DNA of 64,000 nt from positions 1,468,065 through 1,532,064 of the forward strand of contig NZ_WSRW01000001.1 of NCBI RefSeq assembly GCF_009770985.1, written 5' to 3'. The DNA is from Mucilaginibacter lacusdianchii (lineage in GTDB: Bacteria; Bacteroidota; Bacteroidia; Sphingobacteriales; Sphingobacteriaceae). Under the pieces are notes generated by a model. That model saw only the letters and a program-made list of their open reading frames with translations, was not told where the DNA came from and ran no database searches. Of the stretch, positions 43,211-51,286 are shown one piece after another; position 1 is the stretch's first letter; each line of letters begins with the position of its first letter. The position numbers were made by a program, and so were the translations under genes.

Positions 43211-43666
43211 ATGAAAAAACTCTTATCACTAGCTTTAATTGTACTTGCATTCTCTTCCTGTACCGAAAATTACTCTAACGGCGAGCGCATCGGTGTGATT
43301 ACCCAATTGTCGCGTACCGGCGTTTTCTGGAAATCGTACGAAGGGCACCTGAATGTTACCCAAACCGGTATGAACAGCAGTGTACCGTTCGACTTTTCGA
43401 TAGACAATGATCATGAAGATACAGCCGTTATTAACACCTTAACCAAGGCGGCAGAAAATGGCTGGAAAGTGAAACTAATTTATCATGAAACCCAAGGCAA
43501 GAATTTTTTCAACAACCGTGGGCAAACCGATCACTTCATAAATAAAGTTGAAGTGTTGGATAAAAACATGGCCACCTTGTTCAGTAATAAAAATCAGGCG
43601 CCTGTAGGCCATGTAATTGATACTATTTATGTGGTGATTGATAAATCGCAGCTTAAAAAGAAATAG
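43211..43666 (+). CDS. Hypothetical lipoprotein
   Basis: A 151-residue protein with a clear lipoprotein leader (LALIVLAFSSC, Cys17). The mature domain begins with TENYSNGERIGVITQLSRTGVFWKSYEG, which resembles a short conserved pattern in Bacteroidota lipoproteins, and continues with FDFSIDN and WKVKLIYHETQGKNFFNNRGQTD. I know no function for it. It has no evident operon partner, with 121 and 159 bp to its neighbours. Confidence 0.65.
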   Translation: MKKLLSLALIVLAFSSCTENYSNGERIGVITQLSRTGVFWKSYEGHLNVTQTGMNSSVPFDFSIDNDHEDTAVINTLTKAAENGWKVKLIYHETQGKNFFNNRGQTDHFINKVEVLDKNMATLFSNKNQAPVGHVIDTIYVVIDKSQLKKK

Positions 43667-43825
43667 GTGGATAGTAATGGTTTAGCCGGTTTGCTTTGGT
43701 TTTATCGGATTGTAACAATAGCATTGCAGTATTAAACATACTATAGTTTTAATAGTCCAATATAGCATAGTAGCATGGCAAAAAACACCGTTTGTTACTT
43801 AGTACCAATTTAAACCAATCCGCAC

Positions 43826-44413
43826 ATGAAAACCTTACTTACTTTTATTATTGTATTTGCTACTGCCTTGGCCTCACTGGCTCAAAATGTTGATCCTAAC
43901 TCAAATCCTATCCCTAATTATGGTTACTTAGACTCATTACCTCAAAGTAGCTTGCAACTGTTTGCACATACGCCCGGATTGATACTTAAAAAGGAAAGTA
44001 TTGATTTAGGATATGTTAAAAACATAGGGTTTAAAAGGGTTGAAGTTACGGATGTGATTAATAACCAAGCCCGAACAGCTCTATTTGTTTACATTAGTAG
44101 TTCTACCCCGGGCGTTTACGCCCGAAGTAAAGCTTATTTGGATAGTGATGAAATCCCTGGCTTATTAAATGCAATAAGCCATGTGATGAAGTTTGTTGCC
44201 GTTAAAACAGTTCCTACCAATGATGTAGAATATTACTATATCAGCCGCGGAGGCGTCAAACTTGTGCTTAAAAACCCCGCAGCACAAGGGCTTTTTCAAA
44301 GCAAACGGAAATGGAATATCAGTATGGGGAATTTCCGAGAGCAATCATATTTGTCTGTTGATGATTTAACTAAGCTCAAAACTTTTCTAGAAACAGCAAA
44401 AGCTAAGTTATAA
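43826..44413 (+). CDS. Hypothetical secreted protein
   Basis: A 195-residue exported protein with signal peptide MKTLLTFIIVFATALASLAQ. The mature part is mixed alpha/beta (IDLGYVKNIGFKRVEVTDVINNQ and YYISRGGVKLVL stand out) and ends in a Lys-rich helix (LTKLKTFLETAKAKL). No catalytic motif or family is recognised. It stands alone, and is convergent with the VOC gene. Confidence 0.6.
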   Translation: MKTLLTFIIVFATALASLAQNVDPNSNPIPNYGYLDSLPQSSLQLFAHTPGLILKKESIDLGYVKNIGFKRVEVTDVINNQARTALFVYISSSTPGVYARSKAYLDSDEIPGLLNAISHVMKFVAVKTVPTNDVEYYYISRGGVKLVLKNPAAQGLFQSKRKWNISMGNFREQSYLSVDDLTKLKTFLETAKAKL

Positions 44414-44464
44414 TTTAAAATAATGGGGGTACCTTGCAAATTCGGTTTAAGGCACCACCACTAT

Positions 44465-44851
44465 TTACAATATTTCAAGCAACTGAATCCGGTTACCACA
44501 GGTATCATCCAATACTGCCAGCTTAACCGTGCCCATTTGCGTTGGTGGCAAACTGAAGGTTACGCCTGCCTCTGTTAGCCGCTGATGTTCGGCTTCTACA
44601 TCAGTAACGGTGAAAGCTGCAGCAGGAATACCGGCATCATACAAAGCTTTTTGAAATATTTTAGCCGGTTCAAAGCCTAACGGTTCCAATACTACTTCCG
44701 GCCCGTCGGGTTCTTCGGCCGATACAACCGTTAGCCATTTGTGTTCGCCCAAGGGCACTTCGGTCTTTTTAATAAAGCCTAGTTTTTCGGTGTAAAATGC
44801 AAGGGCTTTGTCTTGGTTATTTACGGTAACACTTAATAAACTTACTTTCAT
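44465..44851 (-). CDS. VOC-family (glyoxalase/bleomycin-resistance) protein
   Basis: A 128-residue single-domain vicinal oxygen chelate protein. It starts with VSLLSVTVNNQDKALAFYTEKLGFIKK, then WLTVVSAEEPDGPEVVLEPLGF, and ends LAVLDDTCGNRIQLLEIL with the metal Glu region. Members act as lyases, dioxygenases or resistance proteins; this type is often labelled glyoxalase-like without proof. It is 48 bp downstream of an AraC-type regulator gene on the same strand, which probably controls it. Confidence 0.85.
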   Translation of the reverse strand: MKVSLLSVTVNNQDKALAFYTEKLGFIKKTEVPLGEHKWLTVVSAEEPDGPEVVLEPLGFEPAKIFQKALYDAGIPAAAFTVTDVEAEHQRLTEAGVTFSLPPTQMGTVKLAVLDDTCGNRIQLLEIL

Positions 44852-44899
44852 GATGATGTTGTTTTAGTTGTAAAGTAAGCGATATCAGTCAAACACCTG

Positions 44900-45283
44900 T
44901 TATTGAAAATTGCGCTTTTGCAAAAATGCAGAGGGCGTTTGTCCGGCTTGCTTTTTAAATAAAGCTGTAAAGGATGGTATACTGCTAAAGTTTAAAGCCA
45001 AACAGGTTGCCCTAACCGATAAGCCTTGATTGAGTAAAATTTTGGCTTTTTTAATTTTTGCAGATGTTAAATACTGATGAGGTGTTACACCATAACATCG
45101 TTTAAACAGCCTCACGAAATGATACTTGGACAGGTAAGCTGCCTGTGCTAAATAATCCAGATCAATGTCTTCATTGCAGCAGTTATCCATTAGTCTTTTG
45201 GCTTTAATAATACGACTGGTTACTTCCGGTTGTGGAAGACAGCTTTTGGTGATAGCCTGCACTTGCTGATTATAAAAAGTCAT
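44900..45283 (-). CDS. AraC-type transcriptional regulator, HTH domain only
   Basis: A 127-residue regulator with the two HTH motifs of AraC/XylS: LDYLAQAAYLSKYHFVRLFKRCYGVTPHQYL and VRATCLALNFSSIPSFTALFKKQAGQTPSAF. There is no N-terminal sensor domain, only a 20-residue lead. Cys pairs (DNCCNED) are present. It is divergent from the arsR-like gene and upstream of the VOC gene. Target and signal unknown. Confidence 0.85.
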   Translation of the reverse strand: MTFYNQQVQAITKSCLPQPEVTSRIIKAKRLMDNCCNEDIDLDYLAQAAYLSKYHFVRLFKRCYGVTPHQYLTSAKIKKAKILLNQGLSVRATCLALNFSSIPSFTALFKKQAGQTPSAFLQKRNFQ

Positions 45284-45374
45284 TATTTAAAGATAAGCTG
45301 GTGTAAGTTACTGAATACATGCTGTACAAGCAATCGATCTTCACTACAGTGTCACTTCTTAATTGTTTATAGGC

Positions 45375-45394
45375 ATATCGGAAAAAGCCGATAT
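45375..45394. promoter_or_regulatory. ArsR-type operator candidate
   Basis: Perfect palindrome ATATCGG-AAAAAG-CCGATAT lying directly upstream of and touching the -7 element TATATTTG (45394-45401) of the arsR-like gene. An operator in the promoter spacer is typical for ArsR repressors. Confidence 0.6.
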
Positions 45395-45401
45395 ATATTT
45401 G
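45394..45401 (+). promoter_or_regulatory. arsR/OYE operon -7 element
   Basis: TATATTTG, an exact TAnnTTTG match, 4 bp before the ATG of the regulator gene. The mRNA would be leaderless or nearly so if the start follows at the usual distance. Confidence 0.5.
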
Positions 45402-45405
45402 CATC

Positions 45406-45705
45406 ATGGATCAGGTAGAAGTATTTAAAGCACTTTCTAACAAAACCCGGTTACAAATACTGAACTGGTTAAAGCAGCCCGAGTTGAATTTTCCGGAGCA
45501 AGCTGTGTATGGCTATGGTAATGGCGTATGCGTAGGGCAAATTCAAATGAAAGTGGGCTTAACACAATCTACCGTGTCCGAATACCTGGCTACTTTACAA
45601 CGCGCAGGCCTGGTAAAATCTACCCGTGTAGGGCAGTGGACTTATTACCAACGTAACGAGGATGCCTTTGCTGCCCTTAGTGAACTTGTACAAACAGAAA
45701 TTTAA
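45406..45705 (+). CDS. ArsR-family repressor, probable redox sensor
   Basis: A 99-residue winged-helix protein: VFKALSNKTRLQILNWL is the N-terminal helix pair, VGQIQMKVGLTQSTVSEYLATLQRAGLV the recognition helix, and GQWTYYQR the wing. It has one Cys, C42 in GNGVCVGQI, near the DNA-binding helices. It precedes an Old Yellow Enzyme gene by 15 bp. That pairing and the Cys position match CyeR of Corynebacterium glutamicum, whose Cys43 senses oxidants and controls its OYE gene. The metal-binding Cys motif of classical ArsR is absent. A palindrome in its promoter is the likely operator. Confidence 0.82.
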   Translation: MDQVEVFKALSNKTRLQILNWLKQPELNFPEQAVYGYGNGVCVGQIQMKVGLTQSTVSEYLATLQRAGLVKSTRVGQWTYYQRNEDAFAALSELVQTEI

Positions 45706-45720
45706 TAACAGAATTGACAT

Positions 45721-46824
45721 ATGAAAACCGATAGCTTATTTCAGCCGTTTGCGCTGAAATCGTTGAATATTAAAAACCGCCTGGTGATGGCACCCATGAC
45801 ACGCTCTTTTTCGCCAGATGGCGTACCTACGCCAGAAGTAGCCGCTTATTATCGTAAGCGTGCCGAAGGTGAAGTAGGCTTAATCCTGTCAGAAGGAACC
45901 GTAATCAACCGTGTGTCATCATCAAACGATAAAGACATTCCACATTTTTATGGCGAGCAAGCCTTAGCTGGTTGGCAAAACGTAATTAACAACGTACACG
46001 AGGCTGGCGGCGCTATGGGGCCGCAGATATGGCACATGGGCGTAATGCCAAACCACCAGTCGGGTTGGACACCGGCCGAGCCATTTGAAGGTCCGTCGGG
46101 CCTGAACAGTCCCGGTTTTAGCAACGGCCGTACCATGACTGAATCTGATATTGCTGATACCATTGCGGCTTTTGGTCAGGCTGCTGCTGATGCCAAACGT
46201 TTGGGTTTTGACTGTGTAGAAATTCACGGTGCACACGGTTACCTGATAGATCAGTTTTTTTGGGAAGGCAGCAACCTGCGTACCGATATTTACGGTGGCA
46301 AAACCCTGCCTGAGCGTAGCCGCTTTGCCTTGGAGGTGATTAAAGAGGTGCGCAAACGTGTAGGTGATGATTTTGCTGTAATACTGCGCCTGTCGCAATG
46401 GAAACCAACAGCCTATACCAATAAAATGGCGCACACACCGCAAGAGTTGGAAGCCTGGTTGAACCCGATGGCTGATGCCGGAGTAGATATTTTCCACTGC
46501 TCGCAACGCCGTTTCTGGGAAGATGAATTTGAGGGTACCGACCTGAACTTTGCAGGCTGGGCTAAAAAGGTAACCGGTAAAGCTACCATTACCGTAGGCT
46601 CGGTAGGTTTAACCGGTGAGTTTTTGGCTGCCTTTGCCGGCGAAAGCTCAGACCCAAGCTCATTAGATGAACTGTTGCGCCGTATGGACCGTGGCGACTT
46701 TGATCTGGTAGCCGTTGGCCGCCCGCTATTGTCAGACCCTTTCTGGGTACAAAAAATCCGCGAAGGCCGCACCGATGATTTGAAAGGTTTTACGAAAGAA
46801 GCTTTGGCTGCTTTGGTGATGTAA
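45721..46824 (+). CDS. Old Yellow Enzyme family NADH:flavin oxidoreductase (alkene reductase)
   Basis: A 367-residue FMN barrel enzyme that reduces activated C=C bonds or nitro groups with NAD(P)H. Hallmarks are NRLVMAPMTRSFSPDGVPT, the GVMPNHQSGWTPAEPFEGPSG region, VEIHGAHGYLIDQFFWEGSN with the substrate-binding His, RSRFALEVIKEVRKRVG, and VAVGRPLLSDPFWVQKI. It is in one unit with the probable redox-sensing repressor, so electrophile or quinone detoxification is the best guess. A terminator follows. Confidence 0.93.
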   Translation: MKTDSLFQPFALKSLNIKNRLVMAPMTRSFSPDGVPTPEVAAYYRKRAEGEVGLILSEGTVINRVSSSNDKDIPHFYGEQALAGWQNVINNVHEAGGAMGPQIWHMGVMPNHQSGWTPAEPFEGPSGLNSPGFSNGRTMTESDIADTIAAFGQAAADAKRLGFDCVEIHGAHGYLIDQFFWEGSNLRTDIYGGKTLPERSRFALEVIKEVRKRVGDDFAVILRLSQWKPTAYTNKMAHTPQELEAWLNPMADAGVDIFHCSQRRFWEDEFEGTDLNFAGWAKKVTGKATITVGSVGLTGEFLAAFAGESSDPSSLDELLRRMDRGDFDLVAVGRPLLSDPFWVQKIREGRTDDLKGFTKEALAALVM

Positions 46825-46844
46825 TGAGCAGATAAATTTCAACC

Positions 46845-46880
46845 GAAAACGCTGGCTGTATTGTAGCCGGCGTTTTTCGT
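46845..46880 (+). terminator. Terminator after the OYE gene
   Basis: Stem AAAACGCTGGCT / AGCCGGCGTTTT with a 7-nt loop and a short T-run. On the other strand it would also serve the convergent gene at 46881. Confidence 0.78.
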
Positions 46881-47381
46881 TTATAGATTTTGCGCCATAA
46901 TTTGACCTTCTGGTTCATACGCTTGCAATTGCTGCATTATGGTATTGCCATCTTCTAGTAAGCTGATACTAAATTTGTTGGTCGTATTGTTATACAATGT
47001 CAACCACAACTTAGAAATAAATGGGATTGCCAAAGTGTTATCTTGCCTTGTACTTGATTCCTTTAAATCAATATAAATAACGGTTCGATTTAGTCCACTA
47101 TATAGCTCATAAGATTTGATATTGTTCCAATAAAACTTTCGTTCTGATTGGTGATCAAATATATATTTAGCTGAAATGCTTAAAGCTGGTGTACGTCTTT
47201 TAGCAGCAATGTAATAGCGAGAATAACTACGAAGCTCGCCAATTAAAAGAATTAGTAGCATGCACGCTATTACGCTTAATTCGTGCCGAATAATCATTCC
47301 CCCTGTGATACCTAAGAATAACAAACATAGCAGCCAAATTATAGCCGACACTTTGATGGTACTGTAATAGTAATGTTTCAT
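46881..47381 (-). CDS. Hypothetical membrane protein with PH-like domain
   Basis: A 166-residue protein starting MKHYYYSTIKVS. Two TM helices lie at about residues 8-28 and 33-52 (IIWLLCLLFLGITGGMII and VIACMLLILLIGEL). The rest resembles the bacterial PH-like domain of small STM3941/YcxB-type proteins: LSISAKYIFDHQSERKFYWNNIKSYELYSG and IYIDLKESS. No function is known. A longer frame upstream (to 47423) is rejected, since the hydrophobic start and Met at 47381 fit better. Confidence 0.6.
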   Translation of the reverse strand: MKHYYYSTIKVSAIIWLLCLLFLGITGGMIIRHELSVIACMLLILLIGELRSYSRYYIAAKRRTPALSISAKYIFDHQSERKFYWNNIKSYELYSGLNRTVIYIDLKESSTRQDNTLAIPFISKLWLTLYNNTTNKFSISLLEDGNTIMQQLQAYEPEGQIMAQNL

Positions 47382-47461
47382 GGCAATAATAATTTTAAAC
47401 CTAGTATTGACGAGTGCGTGCAATATACCGTATAATTATCTCCTTACTACACTTTACCAAA

Positions 47462-47728
47462 TCAACTAAACGACTCCCTAAATGCCACCAGCACTGCTAG
47501 TCTTGTGTCACGGTCTAAATCAAAATCTTCGGGTTGTTCTGGGCGCTGGGCTACGCCGTCTTTAAATTCTACTGGAAATTTGGCAATAAATTCATTAAGT
47601 GGTAGTTCATCCTGTATCCATCCGGTCTGGTTATAAATCTCTTCCAGCTTAAACTCAAACTTCCGCACTTGGAAAGAATCCATACCCAAATATACGAAAG
47701 TGAGCGGAGGATTTGGAGCGGGGAGCAT
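47462..47728 (-). CDS. Hypothetical small soluble protein
   Basis: An 88-residue protein with no family I recognise. It begins MLPAPNPPLTFVYLGMDSFQ; a later Met (in LGMDSFQVRK) could also be the start. The remainder is mixed, with FEFKLEEIYNQTGWIQDELPLNEFIAKF and an acidic stretch EQPEDFDLDRDTRLA before the end FRESFS. There is no signal peptide or TM. It lies between the PH-like protein and the divergent tex gene. Coding status is moderately supported by its codon composition and by a lack of any better frame. Confidence 0.5.
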   Translation of the reverse strand: MLPAPNPPLTFVYLGMDSFQVRKFEFKLEEIYNQTGWIQDELPLNEFIAKFPVEFKDGVAQRPEQPEDFDLDRDTRLAVLVAFRESFS

Positions 47729-47840
47729 TGATTGATGGTAAGTTTGTTGCAATCTTTAATGCTATGTAACAACTCATATTTCACCCGTCACAACTGATAA
47801 AATTTTCCCAACTTCGCGTTCTCTAATTGAAATTGTGAGC

Positions 47841-50102
47841 ATGATTGATCATCACTTTAAAATTGCGCAGGAGTTATCCATCTCCAGCAAACAGGTAACG
47901 GCTACTGTGGGCCTGTTAGACGAAGGCGCTACTGTTCCTTTTATTTCACGCTATCGTAAAGAGCTGACCGGCAGTTTAGACGAGGTTCAGATCACCGATA
48001 TCCGCGACCGTATACAGCAATTGCGCGATCTGGACAAACGCCGCGAGGCCATTCTAAAATCGCTGACCGATATGGGTAAACTAACACCCGAACTGGAGCA
48101 GCAAATCAACGAGGCCGAAACGATGGTGGCCCTTGAGGATATATACCTGCCATATCGCCCTAAACGTAAAACCCGTGCCACTGCTGCCCGCGAAAAAGGT
48201 TTGCAGCCACTGGCCGACCTAATACTGGAGCAAGGCAAAACCGACCTGCAAGCCGAGGCCGAAAAATATATAGATGCCGAAAAAGGCGTAAGCACGTTGG
48301 AAGAAGCTTTAGCCGGTGCCCGCGATATTATTGCCGAAACCATCAGCGAAAATGCTGAAGTGCGTGCCGGCATGCGCGATCTGTTTATCGAAAAAGGCAC
48401 CTTCCAATCTAAAGTGGCACCTGGTAAAGAGGAAGCCGGTATTAAATACAAAGACTATTTTGACTGGACCGAGCCGGTTAAAACCGCTCCATCGCATCGT
48501 ATACTAGCTATGCGCCGTGGCGAAAAAGAGGAAATTTTATATCTGGATATTACGCCGCCTGAAGATGAAGCAATGGCTTTACTTGACAGGAACTTTGTAA
48601 AAGCCAGCAACCCATCGTCAGATCAGGTGCGTTTGGCTATTATTGATGGCTACAAACGTTTGCTGAAACCATCCATGGAAACGGAGGCTCGTTTGCTGAC
48701 TAAAAAGAAAGCCGACGAAGAAGCTATCCGTGTATTTGCCGAAAACGCCCGCCAATTATTATTAGCAGCACCGCTGGGCCAAAAACGTGTAATGGCTATT
48801 GATCCCGGTTTCCGTACCGGTTGCAAGGTGGTTTGTTTGGATGAGCAAGGCAAGTTGCTGGAATATACCGCTATTTTTCCGCATACCGGTGCCGGTCAGG
48901 CCCGAGAGGCAGAAAAAACGGTAAAGCATTTGTTTGATACCTACAAAATTGAAGCTATAGCCATTGGTAACGGTACTGCCGGTCGCGAAACCGAAACCTT
49001 TGTACGCAACCTGCAATTGCCGGGCGTTACTATGGTAATGGTAAATGAGAGCGGCGCTTCTATTTACTCCGCATCCGAAGTCGCTCGTGAGGAGTTTCCG
49101 GATAAAGATGTAACCGTGCGTGGTGCCGTATCAATCGGTCGTAGGTTGATGGACCCATTGGCCGAGCTGGTAAAAATTGACCCGAAATCTATCGGCGTTG
49201 GCCAGTACCAGCACGATGTGGACCAAAGCAAGCTGCAGGCCTCATTGGATGATACCGTTGTTAGTTGTGTGAATGCTGTAGGTGTAGAACTGAATACCGC
49301 ATCTAAACAGGTGCTGTCCTATGTATCGGGCTTGGGGCCACAACTGGCACAAAATATTGTAGATTACCGCAACCAGAACGGTGCCTTCAAGCGCCGCGAG
49401 CAACTGAAAAAAGTGGCTCGTTTGGGCGATAAAGCTTTTGAGCAAGCCGCAGGCTTTTTACGCATACACGGAGCAGAAAATCCGCTGGATGCGAGCGGTG
49501 TTCACCCCGAGCGCTATAGCTTGGTGGAACAAATGGCACAGGATATGAAATGTTCTGTACGCGATTTGATGAGCGATGATAAGCTGCGTAAAAGTATTCC
49601 GCTGCAACGGTATGCGTCAGACAAGGTGGGTTTGCCTACTCTGAACGATATTATGGCTGAATTGGCCAAACCCGGCCGCGACCCGCGCGAAAAATTTGAG
49701 GCTTTTAGCTTTACCGAAGGGGTAAACGAAATCAGTGACCTGAAAGTAGGCATGAAACTGCCCGGCATTGTAACCAACATTACCAACTTTGGCGCCTTTG
49801 TAGATATTGGCGTACACCAGGACGGCTTGGTTCACCTGAGCCAAATCACTAACCGGTATATCAAAGATCCGAATGAGGTACTGAAAGTGCACCAGCAGGT
49901 AGAAGTAATGGTAACCGAGGTAGATGTAAACCGCAAGCGCATATCGCTAAGCATGAAAGAAGCAGCGGCAGAAAAAACAGGTGCTAGTAGTAACGGCGCC
50001 CGGAAACCGGTACCGTCTGGCGGTTCAAACAACCGGCAAAAAAGAGAGCCCGAAATGGATATGCAATCCAAACTGGCTGCGCTTAAAGCAAAGTTTAAAT
50101 AA
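47841..50102 (+). CDS. tex: Tex-family S1 RNA-binding protein
   Basis: A 753-residue nucleic-acid-binding protein. Domain order: N-terminal Tex helical domain (IAQELSISSKQVTATVGLLDEGATVPFISRYRKE), YqgF-like RNase H fold in the middle (VMAIDPGFRTGCKVVCLDEQGKLLEYTAIFP), helix-hairpin-helix (NTASKQVLSYVSGLGPQLAQNIVDYR), and a C-terminal S1 domain (GMKLPGIVTNITNFGAFVDIGVHQDGLVHLSQ). Tex acts in transcription or ribosome-related RNA handling. ATG 47841 is preferred to an in-frame GTG 6 nt upstream. A long stem-loop terminator follows. Confidence 0.94.
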   Translation: MIDHHFKIAQELSISSKQVTATVGLLDEGATVPFISRYRKELTGSLDEVQITDIRDRIQQLRDLDKRREAILKSLTDMGKLTPELEQQINEAETMVALEDIYLPYRPKRKTRATAAREKGLQPLADLILEQGKTDLQAEAEKYIDAEKGVSTLEEALAGARDIIAETISENAEVRAGMRDLFIEKGTFQSKVAPGKEEAGIKYKDYFDWTEPVKTAPSHRILAMRRGEKEEILYLDITPPEDEAMALLDRNFVKASNPSSDQVRLAIIDGYKRLLKPSMETEARLLTKKKADEEAIRVFAENARQLLLAAPLGQKRVMAIDPGFRTGCKVVCLDEQGKLLEYTAIFPHTGAGQAREAEKTVKHLFDTYKIEAIAIGNGTAGRETETFVRNLQLPGVTMVMVNESGASIYSASEVAREEFPDKDVTVRGAVSIGRRLMDPLAELVKIDPKSIGVGQYQHDVDQSKLQASLDDTVVSCVNAVGVELNTASKQVLSYVSGLGPQLAQNIVDYRNQNGAFKRREQLKKVARLGDKAFEQAAGFLRIHGAENPLDASGVHPERYSLVEQMAQDMKCSVRDLMSDDKLRKSIPLQRYASDKVGLPTLNDIMAELAKPGRDPREKFEAFSFTEGVNEISDLKVGMKLPGIVTNITNFGAFVDIGVHQDGLVHLSQITNRYIKDPNEVLKVHQQVEVMVTEVDVNRKRISLSMKEAAAEKTGASSNGARKPVPSGGSNNRQKREPEMDMQSKLAALKAKFK

Positions 50103-50124
50103 GATAAAATAGATATTTGCTGAT

Positions 50125-50182
50125 GAGGCGTTAGTTAAAGCTCTTGATTAATTCAAGGGCTTTAACTAACGCCTCTTTATTT
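50125..50182 (+). terminator. Long stem-loop terminator after tex
   Basis: Arms GAGGCGTTAGTTAAAGC... and ...GCTTTAACTAACGCCTC pair over about 22 bp with one mismatch and a short loop, then TTTATTT. It lies between convergent tex and lrp genes. Confidence 0.8.
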
Positions 50183-50304
50183 AAGCTGATTGTAAAGAAG
50201 TACTAAATCAGCTTTTAAACGCTTATATATGGGCACATCACATCAATTCCCCTGCTTATAAAGTTAAGCGGTAGTATTTATAAGTAAAGTTTAGGTTGTA
50301 AAGT

Positions 50305-50781
50305 TTACTCCAGGCTAATCTGGCGCTTAATGCTTTCTTCTAATGATATGAAAGTTTCAGTACGCTGTATGCCCGGTACGCTTTGAATGCGTTCGTTTAG
50401 AACCTCGCGCAGGTGATTGGTATCATGGCATACAATTTTTGCAAAAATGCTCCAGCCGCCGGTAGTGTAATGCAACTCTACAATTTCGTTAATTTCTTTA
50501 AGCTTTTTAACCGCTTCATTGTACTGTGAACCTTTTTCCAGGTAAATGCCTAAAAAAGCGGTAACATCATAGCCCAGCTTTTGCGGGTCAACTTCCAGGC
50601 TGGCACCTTTAATTACACCCATCTCCTCCAGCTTTTTCATGCGCACGTGTATGGTTCCGCCCGATACAATTAAGTCTTTGGCAATTTCTGTATACGGTGT
50701 GGTAGCATTTTTCATCAGAATTGATAAAATCTGGATATCCAAATTATCAATTTCTAAATTATGGGGTTTTCTGTGAGGCAT
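50305..50781 (-). CDS. Lrp/AsnC-family transcriptional regulator
   Basis: A 158-residue regulator with an N-terminal HTH (LDIQILSILMKNATTPYTEIAKDLIVSGGTIHVRMKKLEEMGVI) and a C-terminal RAM ligand-binding domain (GYDVTAFLGIYLEKGSQYNEAVKKLKEINEIVELHYTTGGW). The recognition helix TIHVRM.KLE is typical. Such regulators sense amino acids and act as octamers. It is divergent from the tRNA-like transcription unit, about 75-110 bp apart, and no structural target gene is adjacent. Confidence 0.9.
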   Translation of the reverse strand: MPHRKPHNLEIDNLDIQILSILMKNATTPYTEIAKDLIVSGGTIHVRMKKLEEMGVIKGASLEVDPQKLGYDVTAFLGIYLEKGSQYNEAVKKLKEINEIVELHYTTGGWSIFAKIVCHDTNHLREVLNERIQSVPGIQRTETFISLEESIKRQISLE

Positions 50782-50854
50782 AAATTTATATTTATCTATT
50801 TATACACAAGGATAATTAAAAATTGAATAAAAATAAAAATATTTTGTTGAAATA

Positions 50855-50886
50855 TTTGCAAGGAATTGATACGCCCTTTAAATTTG
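50855..50886 (+). promoter_or_regulatory. Promoter of the tRNA-like transcription unit
   Basis: TTTG (50855-50858), 20 nt, TAAATTTG (50879-50886), a perfect TTTG/TAnnTTTG match. Predicted start near 50893, about 40 nt before the tRNA-like fold. Confidence 0.7.
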
Positions 50887-50933
50887 TATCAAGCAAACGA
50901 TAAAAGTTTGGATCGTTCTTAAAAACAAAACAA

Positions 50934-51045
50934 TGTTGGGTGGTGAAATTTTTGGCAGACACACCTCCTTGTCCCGGTGGCGGAGAATTATGGGAAACCC
51001 GAAAGGGCTAACCACTCTGTGAAGGTTCGAGTCCTTCCCCAACAG
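50934..51045 (+). ncRNA. Atypical tRNA-like RNA with long variable region
   Basis: A 7-bp acceptor stem (TGTTGGG / CCCAACA), a perfect T-arm (GAAGG-TTCGAGT-CCTTC) and a Leu-type D-arm (TGGTGAAATTTTTGGCAGAC) are plain. Between D-arm and T-arm 58 nt remain instead of about 24-35. The best anticodon arm is CCTCC-TTGTCCC-GGTGG, with one mismatch and anticodon GTC but a C at position 37; after it comes a 40-nt variable region with a possible CGGAG/CTCTG stem. If read so, it carries several Asp identity bases (G34 U35 C36 C38, G73, G10). No CCA is encoded. A promoter precedes and a terminator follows, so it is probably transcribed. It may be a rare tRNA, a degenerate tRNA-Leu or another tRNA-like RNA. 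Confidence 0.5.
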
Positions 51046-51080
51046 CTCTTCTCATAATTTAGGTTTATAATTGGTTAGTA

Positions 51081-51115
51081 AAAGCCTCCTGCCCATCAGG
51101 AGGCTTTGCTTTTTA
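51081..51115 (+). terminator. Terminator of the tRNA-like unit
   Basis: Perfect 11-bp stem AAAGCCTCCTG / CAGGAGGCTTT, loop CCCAT, then GCTTTTT. It defines a transcript of about 220 nt from the promoter at 50855-50886. Confidence 0.88.
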
Positions 51116-51286
51116 TAAGGGTTTTGTTTGGTTCAAGTGTTGTACTAATTCTTTTAAGCTTACTTATGCTTTATAATCAGCCTTTTACGTTTGTTGCAAA
51201 GCTGTGTATTTGTTACGCAACAATACTGGTTAAACCTTGTTAAAAACCTATTATCAATATATAACCTTAACTACATCCTGTAATTT

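Noticed and set aside
50934..51045. tmRNA or ordinary tRNA-Leu as explanation of the tRNA-like RNA
   Set aside because: No tmRNA tag frame or typical tmRNA ends are present, and the Leu-like D-arm is not matched by a Leu anticodon or a regular anticodon arm.
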